64,000 bases of DNA. Origin: Stromatinia cepivora. Taxonomy: Eukaryota > Ascomycota > Leotiomycetes > Helotiales > Sclerotiniaceae. Below the pieces are notes generated by a model. The model was not told the origin of the DNA. It saw nothing but the letters and a program-made list of their open reading frames with translations, and did not search any database. The position numbers and the translations under genes were made by a program. How positions within the stretch are numbered: the stretch's first letter is position 1; each line of letters begins with the position of its first letter. Positions 12,376 to 24,836 of the stretch are shown here, piece after piece. The DNA lies in NCBI GenBank assembly GCA_014898415.1, contig RCTD01000001.1:2046001-2110000 (forward strand), given 5' to 3'.

Positions 12376-12998
12376 AAGTAGAATTTGAGTTTGGAGGGGG
12401 TAAGATGCAGATGGATGTAGATGTAGATATATATTGTAAAATCATAAGCATCACACCGCATCACACCGCATCACACCGCATCGTATTACATCGCGTCGCA
12501 TTGCAAGATTTGACATCCAAGACCACACATGTACGGTACGCGATCTGAAAGAACACCTCGGAAATATTCACAGAATAAAAGAAAATATAGAAAGCTAGCC
12601 AGCTAGTTGTATTTATATCGTGTATTGTGTATTGTGTAAGAGTTCAACATTAGATAAGTAGATAGAGTGAGCGATACGACAATATAGCAAACCAAATACA
12701 CTCTGTGCAGCCAAAAGATCCATCCACACAAGCGAGATTTTCTCCTTTCTTTTCTTTTCTTTTCTTTTCCGCCTCCACATCCTCGTGCAAACCTTTGAGT
12801 TACAGTTAATGTCGGAAGGGATATATATAGAAACTCATTTCCTATCATCTATATCCTATCATCCACAATGAAATCACCTATGCTATCCCACCATAAACAG
12901 AATCCCATTCCACCCCATTTCGTCCCACTCGCCTCGAGAAAACCACATCACATCACCCCCTCTATCAAACCAATCATACCGCCAAACCTCCCTTCCCA
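12376..12998. other. Convergent 3' intergenic region
   Basis: The 3' ends of the Mhr1-like gene and the sulfotransferase-like gene meet here. Three exact CATCACACCG repeats lie at 12449-12478, and a (TTTCT)n-like run at about 12744-12769. No gene is seen. Confidence 0.7.
12449..12478. repeat. Three tandem CATCACACCG units
   Basis: Three exact 10-bp units in tandem, followed by a partial degenerate unit. This is a small minisatellite in the 3' untranslated region of the Mhr1-like gene. Confidence 0.9.
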
Positions 12999-13034
12999 CC
13001 TAAATCTAAACCTAAACCTAAACCTAAACCCTAA
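12999..13034. repeat. Telomere-like CCTAAA hexamer repeat
   Basis: About six tandem CCTAAA/CCTAAAT/CCCTAA units cover the stop codon of the neighbouring minus-strand gene. Read on that strand they give GTT TAG repeated, so several in-frame stops follow the first. It resembles but does not equal the TTAGGG telomere repeat. Confidence 0.85.
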
Positions 13035-14716
13035 CAGCGAAACTTTTCAAATACTCATAATCATCTACATTAGCATCGACGGTATGTCTAATAATTTTCG
13101 CAGCTTCCGCACCATATTTCTGCGTCCATTCTTCATTTTCTTGGGCTGGGGTTTTAGGTTTCTTTTTCTTTTTTTAGTGTTAGCTTTTTATTCTCCGGTT
13201 ATGTTACGTTACGGGTAGCCCTTCGCCTTCTCACTCCTTCCAAATATGCAAGACCCGAGAAGCGAATGTATATGTTTATTACGGAAGAGAAATGATGGAA
13301 ATGAAGAAATGAAAAAAGAACTCACATGTTCCACACTCCTAGCCTTCAAACTCGTACTATTAATAGCATCATCATGAAAGCCCCTCCACTTCTCAAACGC
13401 CTCTCTAGCTTTCCGATGATGTTCCTCGGTATCCCAAATCAACATATTGGAATCATATTCCATACCCACCTCTTTACAATACGCCTTAATGATCCCCTCT
13501 GGATTATCCAACAAATCATCTGCATCAATGACCGTAATACTCACTTCCCCATCCTTCAAATTTTCAGACGCGGATTCGGGGGTTCCGGCTAAGGAGGGAC
13601 CAACTTGGTTATTGGAGCGGAGGAAGTCGAAAACGCGACGGAGTTCATCGTAGCCCGCTTCTTGGGGCATGAAATCGTAGAAGCCGGTTACTTTGTCGAG
13701 AGGAGGGATGGTGCAGCGGAAGTATGAGGGAATGCTGGAGCGGGGGTGACGGATTAGGAAGGTGAAGTGAAATTGTTTGAGGATTTCGGCGGGGACGACG
13801 GTAGGGTTTCCGGGTTCGGCGGCAGCGTCGTAGGGATAGGGGGCCTTTTTGCTGGTCCCGTTTGTATAGCCATTGGTTTGACCGTCGGTGTGACCATTGG
13901 TGTGGTGGCCGTTGGTATCCCCATTTGACACTCCATTCGTTCCATGAGTTTCCCCATTTGATACTCCGTTTGTCCCATTTGTTTCGCCATTGGTTCCCAC
14001 GCCCTTCTTGACACTTTTACCACCGAGTGAGGGGGCAATTGTTGCTGCTTTGCCTTGAGGAGGTACGAGGTAGTGAATGATATCTTTGATGAAGAGACGT
14101 TTTCCCTATTTTGTATAAGCTAATGATATATGCATAGATATTTATGTTCGTAGAAAATAAGTTTCAGGCGCATGAATGGTGTCTTTCATGAAAATGTTTT
14201 GGAATCACAAAAGAACTTGGACTATGGTAGGGTAGGGTAGGTCTAAAACCTTGGTAATTCTGGTGAAAAAGGTCTTGGTATCAAATAACAGAGGCAGAGT
14301 CCGCAAAGTCAGACACTTGTCTTATGCCCTAACCCAATTTCGAGGGCTCCCGTAAAACAGCAGGGCTGAATCCATTCAAAGGAGAGATAGTGGAAGCGAA
14401 TCTAATTCTAACCTCTTTCCCCTCTTTCTCAATCCTCTCGAAGACTTTCTTATATGTACTATCTGCGAAACCACTCTCCTGACGAGCGGCTTCATCACCT
14501 TCATATCTCGGGCTAAGTCTCTCGGGACCAAAGTAGAATGCATCTCCGAAGGGTTCGTGAACACAGGCAAGAACATCATCACGAGTCATGAAGACCTATA
14601 AATATGTTAGTAAGTTCACGGGAAGCGCCATTGGACCATTTGGTGCTTACTCTTTCGAATGCGGTAGAGCATGCTCTTGGGTGGGTAGCACAAAAGATTG
14701 GTTTCATTGAAGCCAT
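13024..14716 (-). CDS. Sulfotransferase-like P-loop protein
   Basis: Four exons (14716-14651, 14595-14413, 14105-13326, 13167-13024) give 390 residues. The N-terminus has a sulfotransferase-type phosphosulfate loop, CATHPRACSTAFERVFM (9-25), followed by the EPFGDAFYFGPERLSPRYE region. A second conserved block, FLIRHPRSSIPSYFR (199-213), resembles the 3'-phosphate-binding part of this fold. The C-terminus holds EWTQKYG and DANVDDYEYLKSFAV. Fungal relatives are mostly uncharacterised P-loop NTPase/sulfotransferase-family proteins, so the substrate is unknown. Between the two halves, residues 118-168 are a low-complexity run of Asn-Gly-Thr units that looks like a repeat expansion. All introns are phase 0 with GT donors. 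The last acceptor has two AGs 6 bp apart (exon start 13167 or 13161), both keeping the frame. Confidence 0.82.
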
Positions 14717-16207
14717 CCTGTTGATTATATCTTTGTCGAATCTATCAATTGAAAGTTGTAAATGATTTCAAAAGTATCAAAGCACCAGACAACTGAAAAG
14801 CAATCTATATTCCAAGTAAAGCTTTGCAAAGTTGTCGAGGAGTTCCTTTGTTATTCGTTTTCAGAACAATTAAAGGCAGGTACGTCAGGAACGATCTAAG
14901 ATTTTACAAATCTTGCAATTCGATTGGATTGGATAAAAAAAGAAATAAAAGCTAGATGAAAAGAAGACTGGGAAGAAGAACTTTGAAGGTTAAAAAGTAA
15001 AAAGTAGTAAGAGTAACTATACTACTTGCTACTGGTCGTACTACGTAAAGCGTGGGTAGTACGGTATTTGAAAAATGCTGGAGACCAAATTGATGAGAAT
15101 GATAATGAGCATGTGTAAGAGATTGAACTTGTGGTTTCTAACCAACGAATGATATATGAAATATAAAATATTAACGCCTTTTCTTACTCCGATGAAAAAA
15201 ATCCATGAATCTTAATGTATCAATCATATATATCATGAATATGAAGCCAATGATCGATGATGTTTAATGTAAAAAGTTGGTGGAAATGATGGGAAGAGGT
15301 ACGCCAATGTCAAGGTATGACGCTATAAGGTAGGTAGGTAAGCCAAAATTGCCCCTCCTTCCAATTTAATAAATAATTTTTTTTTTCTCTGGCATTTTTT
15401 TGCCCCTCATTCGATTTTACGGTATACGTGCACTAGGGAGAATTTAGAAATTCGTTAGACATCAGGTTGTCGGGGCTCATGATAACTTGTGGCTTGTTTC
15501 CGTGGGGGATAAGTGTTGATCGATAGGAATCTGAAATGGATGGATAATTTATGAATGAAGGTTACATTTTTCGCAGAGTGAAATGATCATGATCACCCCC
15601 CTTGATATAAGTCATCTGAAAGGACGGCGTTGTTAACATGGATAAGCCGGCTTATCATAAACATAATACATACAGCATCCAACCCCAAAGACTATACGGA
15701 TGTGATGAACGGCATATGATACGAAATGCGAAATGGGAAATGCTGACAATATCCTTACCTTAACATTCGAGTATAAATACGAGAAATAATATGATAAATC
15801 TCACAAGGTAGGTCATATCTTTAACTACTCGGTACTACCTAGACACCGACCTACCGACCAATAAGTTATGAATAAGTACGAGTAACACTAATGGAATAAT
15901 TTGAGTCATTCACTAGTCTAGCTTCCGCTTTGCCAAGGCTTGAAAAAGGCCACTGATATCATATCTCCTCGGACCCTTACAGCCTTGTGAGTTCAGGGAT
16001 GTTAAAGACTTACCTACTACCTACTACCTAAGTAGTTGACTAGGAATGATGAAAAAAAAAAAAAAAAAAAGAGAAGAGAAAAAAAAGCAGTAGATATGGA
16101 CCCAGTACACTTGTTGAAAATATAAATATACTTAATACCCCAAAGGACGCAAGGTTCTTTCCTTTCTTACTCAACGACGTGAGCCTTGGAAGTGATCGGT
16201 CCCGACA

Positions 16208-16232
16208 AGTCAGTCACTTGAAGTGACTGACT
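16208..16232. repeat. 25-bp near-perfect palindrome
   Basis: AGTCAGTCACTT (16208-16219) and AAGTGACTGACT (16221-16232) are exact inverted repeats around one G. The arms themselves contain two TGAC/GTCA half-sites each, of the kind bound by bZIP or similar factors. Confidence 0.8.
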
Positions 16233-16788
16233 CTGTCTCAAGATACCGGTGTAAATCCGTGGCGGCGTCGCCCAACTTGGCTATACGAGCGAATACGGAA
16301 ATTTATCCCTGTTCACCACTTGATGATCCGCTCGGCGGCGGACTCTTATCGGATGATTTTGAAGTCGCTTGGCATTGTGCAATGATGTTTGGTGGTTTTC
16401 TTAAGCTTTTACACTTTAAGAAAGAATTGATGTCGATCATTACTTAACTACATTATCACAACCCAACCAAGGGGATATAGATTAGATTAAAACTTCTAAA
16501 CTTCTCTTTCCTTCCAAGTTCTGAACGGACCTAATTATTTCCTATTTCGGATCCATCTCAGTTTCTCAAAACCAAAGAAAGCCAAAAAAAGAAACCTCGG
16601 GATACCCAATTAATCAAAATCCAATCAAATCCTTTTATGTCCGCAAGATCCGCATTGCATGTTTGAAAATTCATTTCTTTGTTTTGGTTGTTATCTCATT
16701 ATTTACATTATCCATGAATTTTCTCTACATCCAATACCCTCACTCACTCCTTCCTTGTGTGCAATGAAAAGCTCTTTCCTTATGGTGT

Positions 16789-16790
<2 letters not shown>

Positions 16791-16830
<40 letters not shown>
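16791..16830. repeat. (ATT)n microsatellite
   Basis: An uninterrupted trinucleotide array of about 13 units in the upstream region of the transcription factor gene. Confidence 0.95.
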
Positions 16831-16833
<3 letters not shown>

Positions 16834-17304
16834 CATACATCATCAATTTATGCATAGTAGAGTTCGGTTCGAGTCACTCAAAGACCATCCAAGACGGAAT
16901 TTGCACTTGTATTCCTTTCGAACATACATACACACTTATCCCCTTCCAAGACCTCAATATCTGCACTCTTTACGCTGCCAAGAGGAAATCTCTTGTCAAT
17001 TCCTACTACGTTGCCTTGCTCCTTTCTTATTGACTCTACTTGTTCAGCCCATTTATTTCCTTATTTCCGAACGGAGGTCCAACATCAAGCTTACTACTCA
17101 ATAAAGAATAATAAGAGGGGTTAAATGCCCGAGCACTACCTTACCAATACCTTACTTAGGTAGGTAGTAGATACTAGACTGGTGGAATTCTATTAACCGT
17201 AGCAAAACACGAGAATTCACCATTGAATCATCTTTCCCTTATTCAGATTGAGAAGAGCAATTCAAGAAATCTCTTCAGATTTCCATACTTTAATATTTTC
17301 AAAC

Positions 17305-20300
17305 ATGTCAGGAACATCACCCGATCAACAACCACAATCATCACAATCGCAATCGCAATCGCAATCACAATCACAATCACAACCAATTCAAGGTCAACAA
17401 TGTCAAGAGACTCCAATCAGTCCAAGTCAATCATCTCCCGGCCTCGAGACAGCAGAGGATTGGCATGCGGCTTCATCACAACCACGTCCTGCGCCCATAC
17501 AAAAGAGGCGACGAGTTACAAGAGCTTGTGATGAATGTAGGAGGAAGAAGATAAAATGTGATGGAAAGCAACCTTGCACTCATTGCACCGTATATAGTTA
17601 TGGTACGATATTGCATGTAATTTGGTATTTTTACTTCTCTCGTTGACCGATAATGCTATAATAGATTGTACATATGACCAGCCTTCAAACAGAAGAAGGA
17701 ACCCTGCGCCGCATTATCTCGAATCTTTGGAACTCCGCTTACAACGAGCAGAGAGCATTATAAAAACTTACCTGCCAAACATAAACCTGAACGACCCAAA
17801 CATAGATGCTGTAGCATTATTACAGCAACGACAAGTTGCGCCAATGACACCTTCAACCACGAGCTCAATACCAAATGCGACCCCACAACAACCACAGCTA
17901 TCAGAACAAGATGCGCAGTTACGTTCAATGATAGAGTCTACTGGGCAACTTGATCTTGACGAACGTGGAAATTGGGACTTTCATGGTGGCTCTTCGGGAA
18001 CTGTTTTTATTAGGCGCCTGCGTGAACAGTTTGGTAACCTACTCGGATCTCCCAATTTACTTCCTAAACCACCACGTGCGCAGATGCCACCCTCCTTCGA
18101 TTCTCCAAGATCATCCACAGATTCTCCTTATGATTCCGGTCTTCCCAATACAATGGACCTTCCTCCTCGAGAAATAGCAAAGGCTATGTGTGAAGATTCG
18201 TTGCATTGCGCTTGTTGTCTCTTACGTTTTGTTCACGAACCGAGTTTTTATGAAATGTTTAATAGGATATACGATTTGCCACCTGAAAGTTTTGGTGACC
18301 AAGAGCATAGATTTCTGCCATTACTGTACATGACTTTAGCCTTAGGTTGCATGTTCTCGTCAGAGCCATCTAGTTCCGCGGATCCAGATGGGAAGAAGTA
18401 TAAAAGTAGTATGGATCAAGGGTGAGTGCTGTTTTTAGCGATGATGCTTTACATATATCTCGTAGCCTTGTCTCACCCGAACTTCACGGAGTGGCATACG
18501 CCTTTATTCTGTGTTACCTTGTGCTTCGTGCTATGACAAGACTAACCTGTCATTAGATTCAAGTTCTACAAAGCTGCTCGGCAAATGATGGATTTGGCTG
18601 ATTGTCGCGACATGATGTCTCTACAAACAATCATATTCATGATCCTGTTCCTACAAGCAACATCAAACTTGAGCATATGTTATTCTTACATAGGCCTTGC
18701 TTTGAGATCTGCGTTGCGCATAGGCTTACATCGTAGCCTAAGTGGCAATTTCAATCCTATCGAGCGGGAAACCAGAAAGCGAGTGTTTTGGATAATACGA
18801 AAGCTTGATACCTATGTTTCCGCTATTTTAGGATTTCCTATAATGTTAAGTAGCGACGATATCGACCAAGAATTGCCAATTGAGGTAGATGATGAGTATA
18901 TAACCAATGACGCGATACTTCCCATGCCTCCTGGCAAAATGTCATTGCTCGTGGCTTCGAATGCCCATACACGACTCATGGTCATTACAACAAAGGTTAT
19001 TAAACATATTTATCCGATAAAAGGATTGGAGCAATCTATCTCAGGAAACAGCAAAGCATCTTACACTATTAGTCACTCAAAAATTAGGGAGATTGAAAAG
19101 GATTTAGCAGACTGGCTGGATATGTTACCCATGGGATTACGTCCTGGAGGTGAAGGTCCACCCGAATTGATTCGGTAAGATTTTTAACTCAAGTACCCTA
19201 TACCTCGACATAGAATGCAAGACCTACTTGCGTGGTCGAAACTTTTGATGAATGTTTGCTAACCATAGTATAGTGTTCAACAACTTCTACGACTAGCCTA
19301 CGCACATGTTCAAATGATGTTATATCGACCCTTTCTTCATTATGTTTCTGGAAAGAGTTATGCTGGGAAGACTATTGATGAACGATCATACGCATGTGCA
19401 GCTGCTGGTGTCAGTGTAGCTCGTAATATCATTCATATTACCGCAGAGATGAAGAAGCAAGCTCTCTTGAGAGGAGCATATTGGTTTACCATGTACACAA
19501 CCTTCTTCTCCGTCATATCCTTAGTATACTACGTCCTTGAGAATCCCGATAAGAGTGGAGCTGCAGAGATTTTGGCAGATGCAAATGATGGAAAGGATGC
19601 CTTAATTGGCCTTGCTCAAAGAAGTATGGCTGCTGATAGATGTTCTGAAACTCTGAAGGTTAGTGCGACATCTTACCATGTAACATTTTTCTAACGCAAA
19701 TTAGCCACTTTTTGAACAACTACCCGAGAAATTAAAAAATCGACCCACTTCGGTTCCATCGAAGAAAAAAAGATCAGCGCCTTCATCTGCACATCCAACG
19801 CATCGAAGTAGCCCTGAGATCCCAAGACCAAATTCAAGCCACATAACTCCGATACCTCGCGCCACGACATTTCCCCCAACTACCACCCCTCTTCAAACCA
19901 GTGGTCTGCCTATGCAAAATCTTAACAACCGTTTTCAACTGAACACATCATCCAATCCAAACCTTCGACAAGGCTTTCAAGATCTCGTATCACCAGGCGA
20001 TCTATCCAATGCCGGCACTCCCGAAAGCGTATCTTCGACTAGTCATAGCATCCCAAATTATGGTATGCAAAATCAATTCAATGCTAATAATAGTATACCA
20101 TATCTCACCGGATTGATGTTTCCATCACCAGATCCTTTTGCATATCCAAATCAACCAATGATGGAATTCGACGCGCAACATCTAAAGCAGGAAAATGATC
20201 TGGATGATCCTAGAGAACAGCAAATGTATCTGAGTGGAAGTGGAGCGGGAACAGGAACTGTAATGTACGATGATTTAGAGGGACAACTTTTTGGTCCAAT

Positions 20301-20577
20301 ACCCGCTTATATGATACACAATCAACAGGGATTTAATCTATCGGGCGCGAGACCGGGAGGTGCAAGAAATAGCATGGGTGGGTTAATGCAGGGCGGAAAT
20401 GCAAATGCGACAGGTACAGCTGGAACTGGAGCTGGAGCTGGAAGTACAGGGTTTAATCCCCAGAGTTTGGTATATAATACGGGGATGAATTTAGATGGGA
20501 TTTTTGATAATGTTGGAGGTGATCCTCGCGTGACGGGAGATGAATGGGGTGGAATGGGTGATCAGGGGCTTCGGTGA
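17305..20577 (+). CDS. Zn2Cys6 fungal transcription factor
   Basis: A nuclear DNA-binding regulator of 976 residues. Exons are 17305-17602, 17665-18421, 18557-19174, 19274-19658 and 19705-20577, with GT-AG introns of 46 to 135 bp. An N-terminal Gln/Ser repeat (about 12-26) precedes a basic KRRR stretch and the binuclear zinc cluster with cysteines at 75, 78, 85, 91, 94 and 101 (spacing 2-6-5-2-6). A short coiled coil follows (about 117-135). The central fungal-specific transcription factor domain (about 235-560) has the typical [24 protein letters not shown] and [16 protein letters not shown] blocks. The C-terminus is Pro, Asn, Gln and Gly-rich, as in activation regions. The cluster, with [17 protein letters not shown], resembles Asg1-type activators, but target genes cannot be inferred. 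The start at 17305 is the first ATG in frame. Confidence 0.92.
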
Positions 20578-21000
20578 GGGTGTTTGGATGGCATGGATGG
20601 GATGGGGGTAGGAATATTGTTGATTTTTGATGAGGTGGGAAGGTTATCGTCTGACTTGACTTCGACTTCTCTTCTGTGAAGAGTATTAGTATTACAGGAC
20701 ACCGACATCGATATATCATGAAACAGCACGGTATATCATGGGACGACTGGATGAAAAACCTGGGTGAAAAAGCAGGACCAAAAATCCATAATGATGGAAA
20801 CCTCACCATCGAATAGCGGTTAGTGATTCAAAGAGCAAATACCCTTCGAAAGGATCAAAAACATTCTGGAAATGGTTTAATGTATATTTATATATTTATG
20901 TATTTTTAAGTAAATGATAATTCATTGATTGTATTGATTGTATTGATTGTTTGTATTAAGAAATAAATATCTTGGATTCTTGATCTTGAGTTCTTACATT
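20578..21000. other. 3' region and border to the AT-rich block
   Basis: It contains the 3' untranslated region of the transcription factor gene, which is normal in composition to about 20860. A triplicated ATTGATTGT motif lies at about 20924-20951. From here rightward the sequence becomes very AT-rich. Confidence 0.6.
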
Positions 21001-22713
21001 TTATATATATTTATTGGTAGTCATATATTTAGAAGGTGATAAACCTTATATTTGGGAAGTAGTGGCTCATGGACTATAATAGAATAAGTAATTATAAAGT
21101 TATATTAATAAAAGTTGAATAATATAATATTAGAGTATAGATTCTTAACCTTCAATATTAAAGGTATAAACTTTCTATATATTTCTTTTGAATTCTTTTA
21201 TATATCAATATCTTATTCTTATTTATTAATTTGAATAAGATTCATTATTTCAATTATTTTAATTAGTATTATAAAGATTCTTTATTTCGAATGATTCTGA
21301 TATTTGATTAATTTAGGTTTCTTTATTTGAATACCCCTGTATCGATGATTTCGATCGTAGTACGAATAATATTATATGATCGTAATACGAATCATATAAT
21401 TATAGTATTAATAGTATTATATAAATTCGAATATAATATTTAAAGATTCATAATGATTTATGAATTATATATTAAAGAATATAAAGAAAATATAAAATTT
21501 CTTTAAATTTATTAAAATATTATTATTTTATTATAAAGAGATATTTTTCATAAAAATATTAATTCCTTTTTTTAATTAATATTTTGAAGTATTTAAAATG
21601 ATATTTATCAAATTATAATAAAAATGAATATATAATAATTTAAATAGAAAAGATTTTAAATAATCGGAATCTCTTTCGATAAACTCTAATCTTTTGTTTT
21701 AATATCTATCTATACAAATCTCAATTTTCTAAAAATTCGAAAAAATCTTTTTTCAAAAGAACTCTTTTTTTTCTTTTCTTCAATACTTTTTCTTTTTTAT
21801 TATGAATTAAATCCATCGAAATAATAGAAAAATTAATTTATATCATTTAAAATATCAAAGATGTTAACTTTTGGTGCAGGAAGTAGTAGTATTGTTAACT
21901 ATGTAGGTTGAACTAAGGATCTATTATTCTAATAGGAATAGAATTGAAATTATTCCCAAATATAATCTGTGCATTATTGTAATCATATAACTTCAATTCT
22001 AATCCTATAATAATTTTATTTCTAATATTTCTTTATTGAGGATATCCTATTCGATTCTTTTAAATTATTAATTCTAATATTTTCTTGAACCTTTCGAAAG
22101 CAATCTTTATACAAAACTTCGTTATTCTATTGATAATTATATTATATATATTGATATAATTAGTAGCGATTTTCTTTTTTTCTGTTAAATCCCTAATGAA
22201 ATGATAATTGATATCTATATATTTGGATCGTTTATACAAATATAGATTCTTAATTAAAATTAAAATACTTTGATTATTATTAAGTATCTAAACTGTATCT
22301 CTGTTCTTTCTAATATAATTTGATTTGAATAGATCTTTGAATACTTATACAATTTATCTCCCTTATTTGATGAATATTATTATTGCAATATATTCTGATT
22401 CTGTATTAGAAGTAGCTATAAACATTTGTTTCTTACTAATCTATAATATAAAGCCTTTATAGAATATTACAATTCTCTTTGAAATACTTTTTCGATTATA
22501 TTTGTTATTAATCCAATCTATATCTATATATACCTTTATTATATTATCAAATATATTATATTCTTTACAAATATCAGATTATACTCCCTTTGATCCGAAC
22601 CATAACTTCTATTTGATTGTTAATTATAAATATCGCATTAGATTCTTCAAAGCTATAATATAATGTTTTGCTGATTTTGCCATAAATTGTAAAAGTCTTC
22701 CAATTAAGAATAT
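21001..22713 (-). mobile_element. Element F (Ty1/copia), left part: pol end and probable 3' LTR
   Basis: This is the 3' portion of a minus-strand copia element interrupted on its right by element G. Reading minus from about 22480 to 22060 gives the copia RNase H end: an ESEYIAI-like block, NNQSILILIKN, then YKRSKYIDINYHFIRDL and a terminal FERFKKILEL. Many stop codons interrupt it. The remaining part to about 21,000 probably holds the 3' LTR, but I could not fix its ends because the 5' LTR lies beyond the window. A TGGTAGTC at 21014 is one possible outer terminus. Confidence 0.75.
22709..22713. repeat. Target-site duplication of G, left copy
   Basis: AATAT directly abuts the left LTR of element G and is repeated at 30984-30988 right after the other LTR. 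Confidence 0.9.
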
Positions 22714-23022
22714 TGTCACGGAAAGCCCCGCAATCCCCTGTATCTTATGAAGGATCAAAGCGTATGCTTTCCAATCGGAATGAAGGATCTACTAGCCCTT
22801 ACCAATCCATCAATTGATAAGGTGATCCTGATATACTAATAAACAAAGATCTAGTCTAATTAAGGTGTATATCAGCTAGATAATCATTTATTTGTTCTAT
22901 ATATACAGCTTTTGATTTATATAATCAAAAGCAAATCATTCAATTCTTTTACTCTATCAATTATGTATACCATTTATTCAACGATCCCTGAAAGTGTTGT
23001 GTAATCATATTATCTTATGATA
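22714..23022 (+). repeat. Element G 5' LTR
   Basis: The 309-bp LTR starts TGTCACGG and ends ATGATA (from an original TG...CA). It is aligned base for base with 30675-30983; the differences seen are transitions. Confidence 0.93.
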
Positions 23023-23099
23023 GTTATAAGCTTAATAGCTTTTAAAATCTATACAACTTTCTATCTAATGATTATTAAATATTCAAAAGATCATTCTTA

Positions 23100-24470
23100 A
23101 AATATTATTTCTATTTTATCTATAATTCAATATTCATATCAATTCAGTTATCTTCATTCAATATAGCAAAGGATCAAAATGATCTTCTTCTTACAATCTG
23201 TACTTAATAGCTGGAGTAGTATCTACGCTTGAAAAATAAGTATCAAATTCAAGGAATCTGGGATTCAATCAATCCAGAGAACAATTTACTTGTTTCTATA
23301 TCAACGATATCCACTCCAAGCTCCGATTTGACAAATGAATCTATTCATATTCAAATCGATTGATTCTCAATCAAACCATTTGTTTTACCTTCTATTATCA
23401 ATCTTCAAGCCAAATACAATCAAGAGAAACAAACTCAATACCAAAAGGAATTCTCAGAATATCTTATAACAATCCAATCCAGGGAAAATGTTAATAGAAA
23501 TACAAAGATGAAAGATTCTGATGGTAATATATCGGGATCCATTCCTAATAGATCCATTATTCCATTCTTAATCACCTTCCAAGAAATCTCCTTCAAACTT
23601 GCCTTTCTCCAATTGAAATATCAATATCGATAACAAGAATATATACAAAATCATAAAGCTTTCAAGAACATTTACAAATAGATTGAATTATCAATTGATC
23701 AAATATACCTTATAAAATTATTCATTCTTAATCAAAGTATTATAGCTTTTCTATTTAAGATAATTATTAATATATTCAAAAAGAAATTTATACTTACAGT
23801 AATTATTGCCAAGCTTACAATACTACAAGAATATCAATCTATTCTAGCACAAGCCTCGTTCGGTAGAACCGATCCTATTAAATAATATAGGGATTGAATT
23901 ATAGTCTACACTAAAGTTCTCGTATACAAGATTATTAAGATATAGGATAAAATCATTATCAATATTTTTCTACAAATCATTAATACCAGGATACTCCTAA
24001 TTTAGGCAAATACTATAATTATATAGATCGAGATAAACAATTAATTCGGATTACCTAACTTCTTATTCAAACAATTCGGAAACGTTTTTGAAGAATTAAT
24101 CTTCCAGAATTCTATTTCCTTAAAAACTAAAAAAGGAATATATTCTATATTTATTTTTTTTCAAAATAATAAAAGGTTTAAAAAGAATAAGAAGAGTATT
24201 AATTCTGGAAGCAATTAAAGAATCAAGAAGATTTGGGAATATCCTTACAGAACCAAATCTGAATGAAACAATAGAATTGATTATAGCTATATTGTATACA
24301 ATTGCAAAATTATAAAGTTAATACTCATCGGAAGGATTAATCCATTGTTCAAAAAAATATTCAACGAAAACGAGCTACAAATAATTAAGGATCAAACAAA
24401 ATCGTATTTATAGAAACAATTTTACCCTGATTGAATCAAAAGGAAATAGATAAAAGGTTCTATTGATCCT
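23100..24470 (+). pseudogene. Decayed gag region of element G
   Basis: By position, between the 5' LTR and protease, this should encode the copia Gag. An open plus-strand stretch at about 23250-23620 reads as a hydrophilic protein with many Gln, Ser and Ile residues. Later parts contain frequent TAA and TAG codons. No zinc knuckle remains visible. Confidence 0.55.
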
Positions 24471-24497
24471 CCAGAACCTTCAATTAATACTACTATT

Positions 24498-24836
24498 TTG
24501 AATACTCAATATAATCAATTAAGGGTATACTCTATAATAATAAAAGTATACTATCTATTCAATAGTATTTTGCTCGATAATTATGATATTATATATATTA
24601 TGAATAATATATCTCTATTGAATGATTATCGATATCGATCATCTGATCCCAATAATCTTGTAAAAACAGATATTTCCAGCTTTCAAATCCTAGGATATGG
24701 AATTCGTATTATCAAAGGGATTATCAAGAGAGAAAGTTATTTTAATAATAATCTGATCTTGAACGATATAATATTCATCCTTGGTTTTTATATCAATATC
24801 GTTTTGGAGACTCGATTAAAGAAAGCCGGCCTATAG
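24498..24836 (+). pseudogene. Element G protease region
   Basis: A 113-codon open stretch of copia protease type. It has the downstream hallmarks of the domain: IMNNISLLNDYRYR after the lost active-site segment, ILGYGIRIIKG and a NIVLETRLKKAGL end. The expected DSGAS active-site triad upstream is not intact. It is terminated by TAG at 24834-24836. Confidence 0.75.

Larger units (their letters stand above)
14717..17304. promoter_or_regulatory. Long divergent intergenic region
   Basis: This 2.6-kb stretch separates the sulfotransferase-like gene (leftward) from the transcription factor gene (rightward), so both promoters must lie here. It holds a 19-A run (16052-16070), a 25-bp palindrome (16208-16232) and an (ATT)n array (16791-16830). 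A pyrimidine-rich leader precedes the transcription factor start. No coding frame is convincing; the longest (16223-16447 and 16757-17104) are short and low in complexity. Confidence 0.6.

Noticed and set aside
12868..13218. 116-codon plus frame near the sulfotransferase-like gene
   Set aside because: It is antisense to the last exon and runs through the hexamer repeat.
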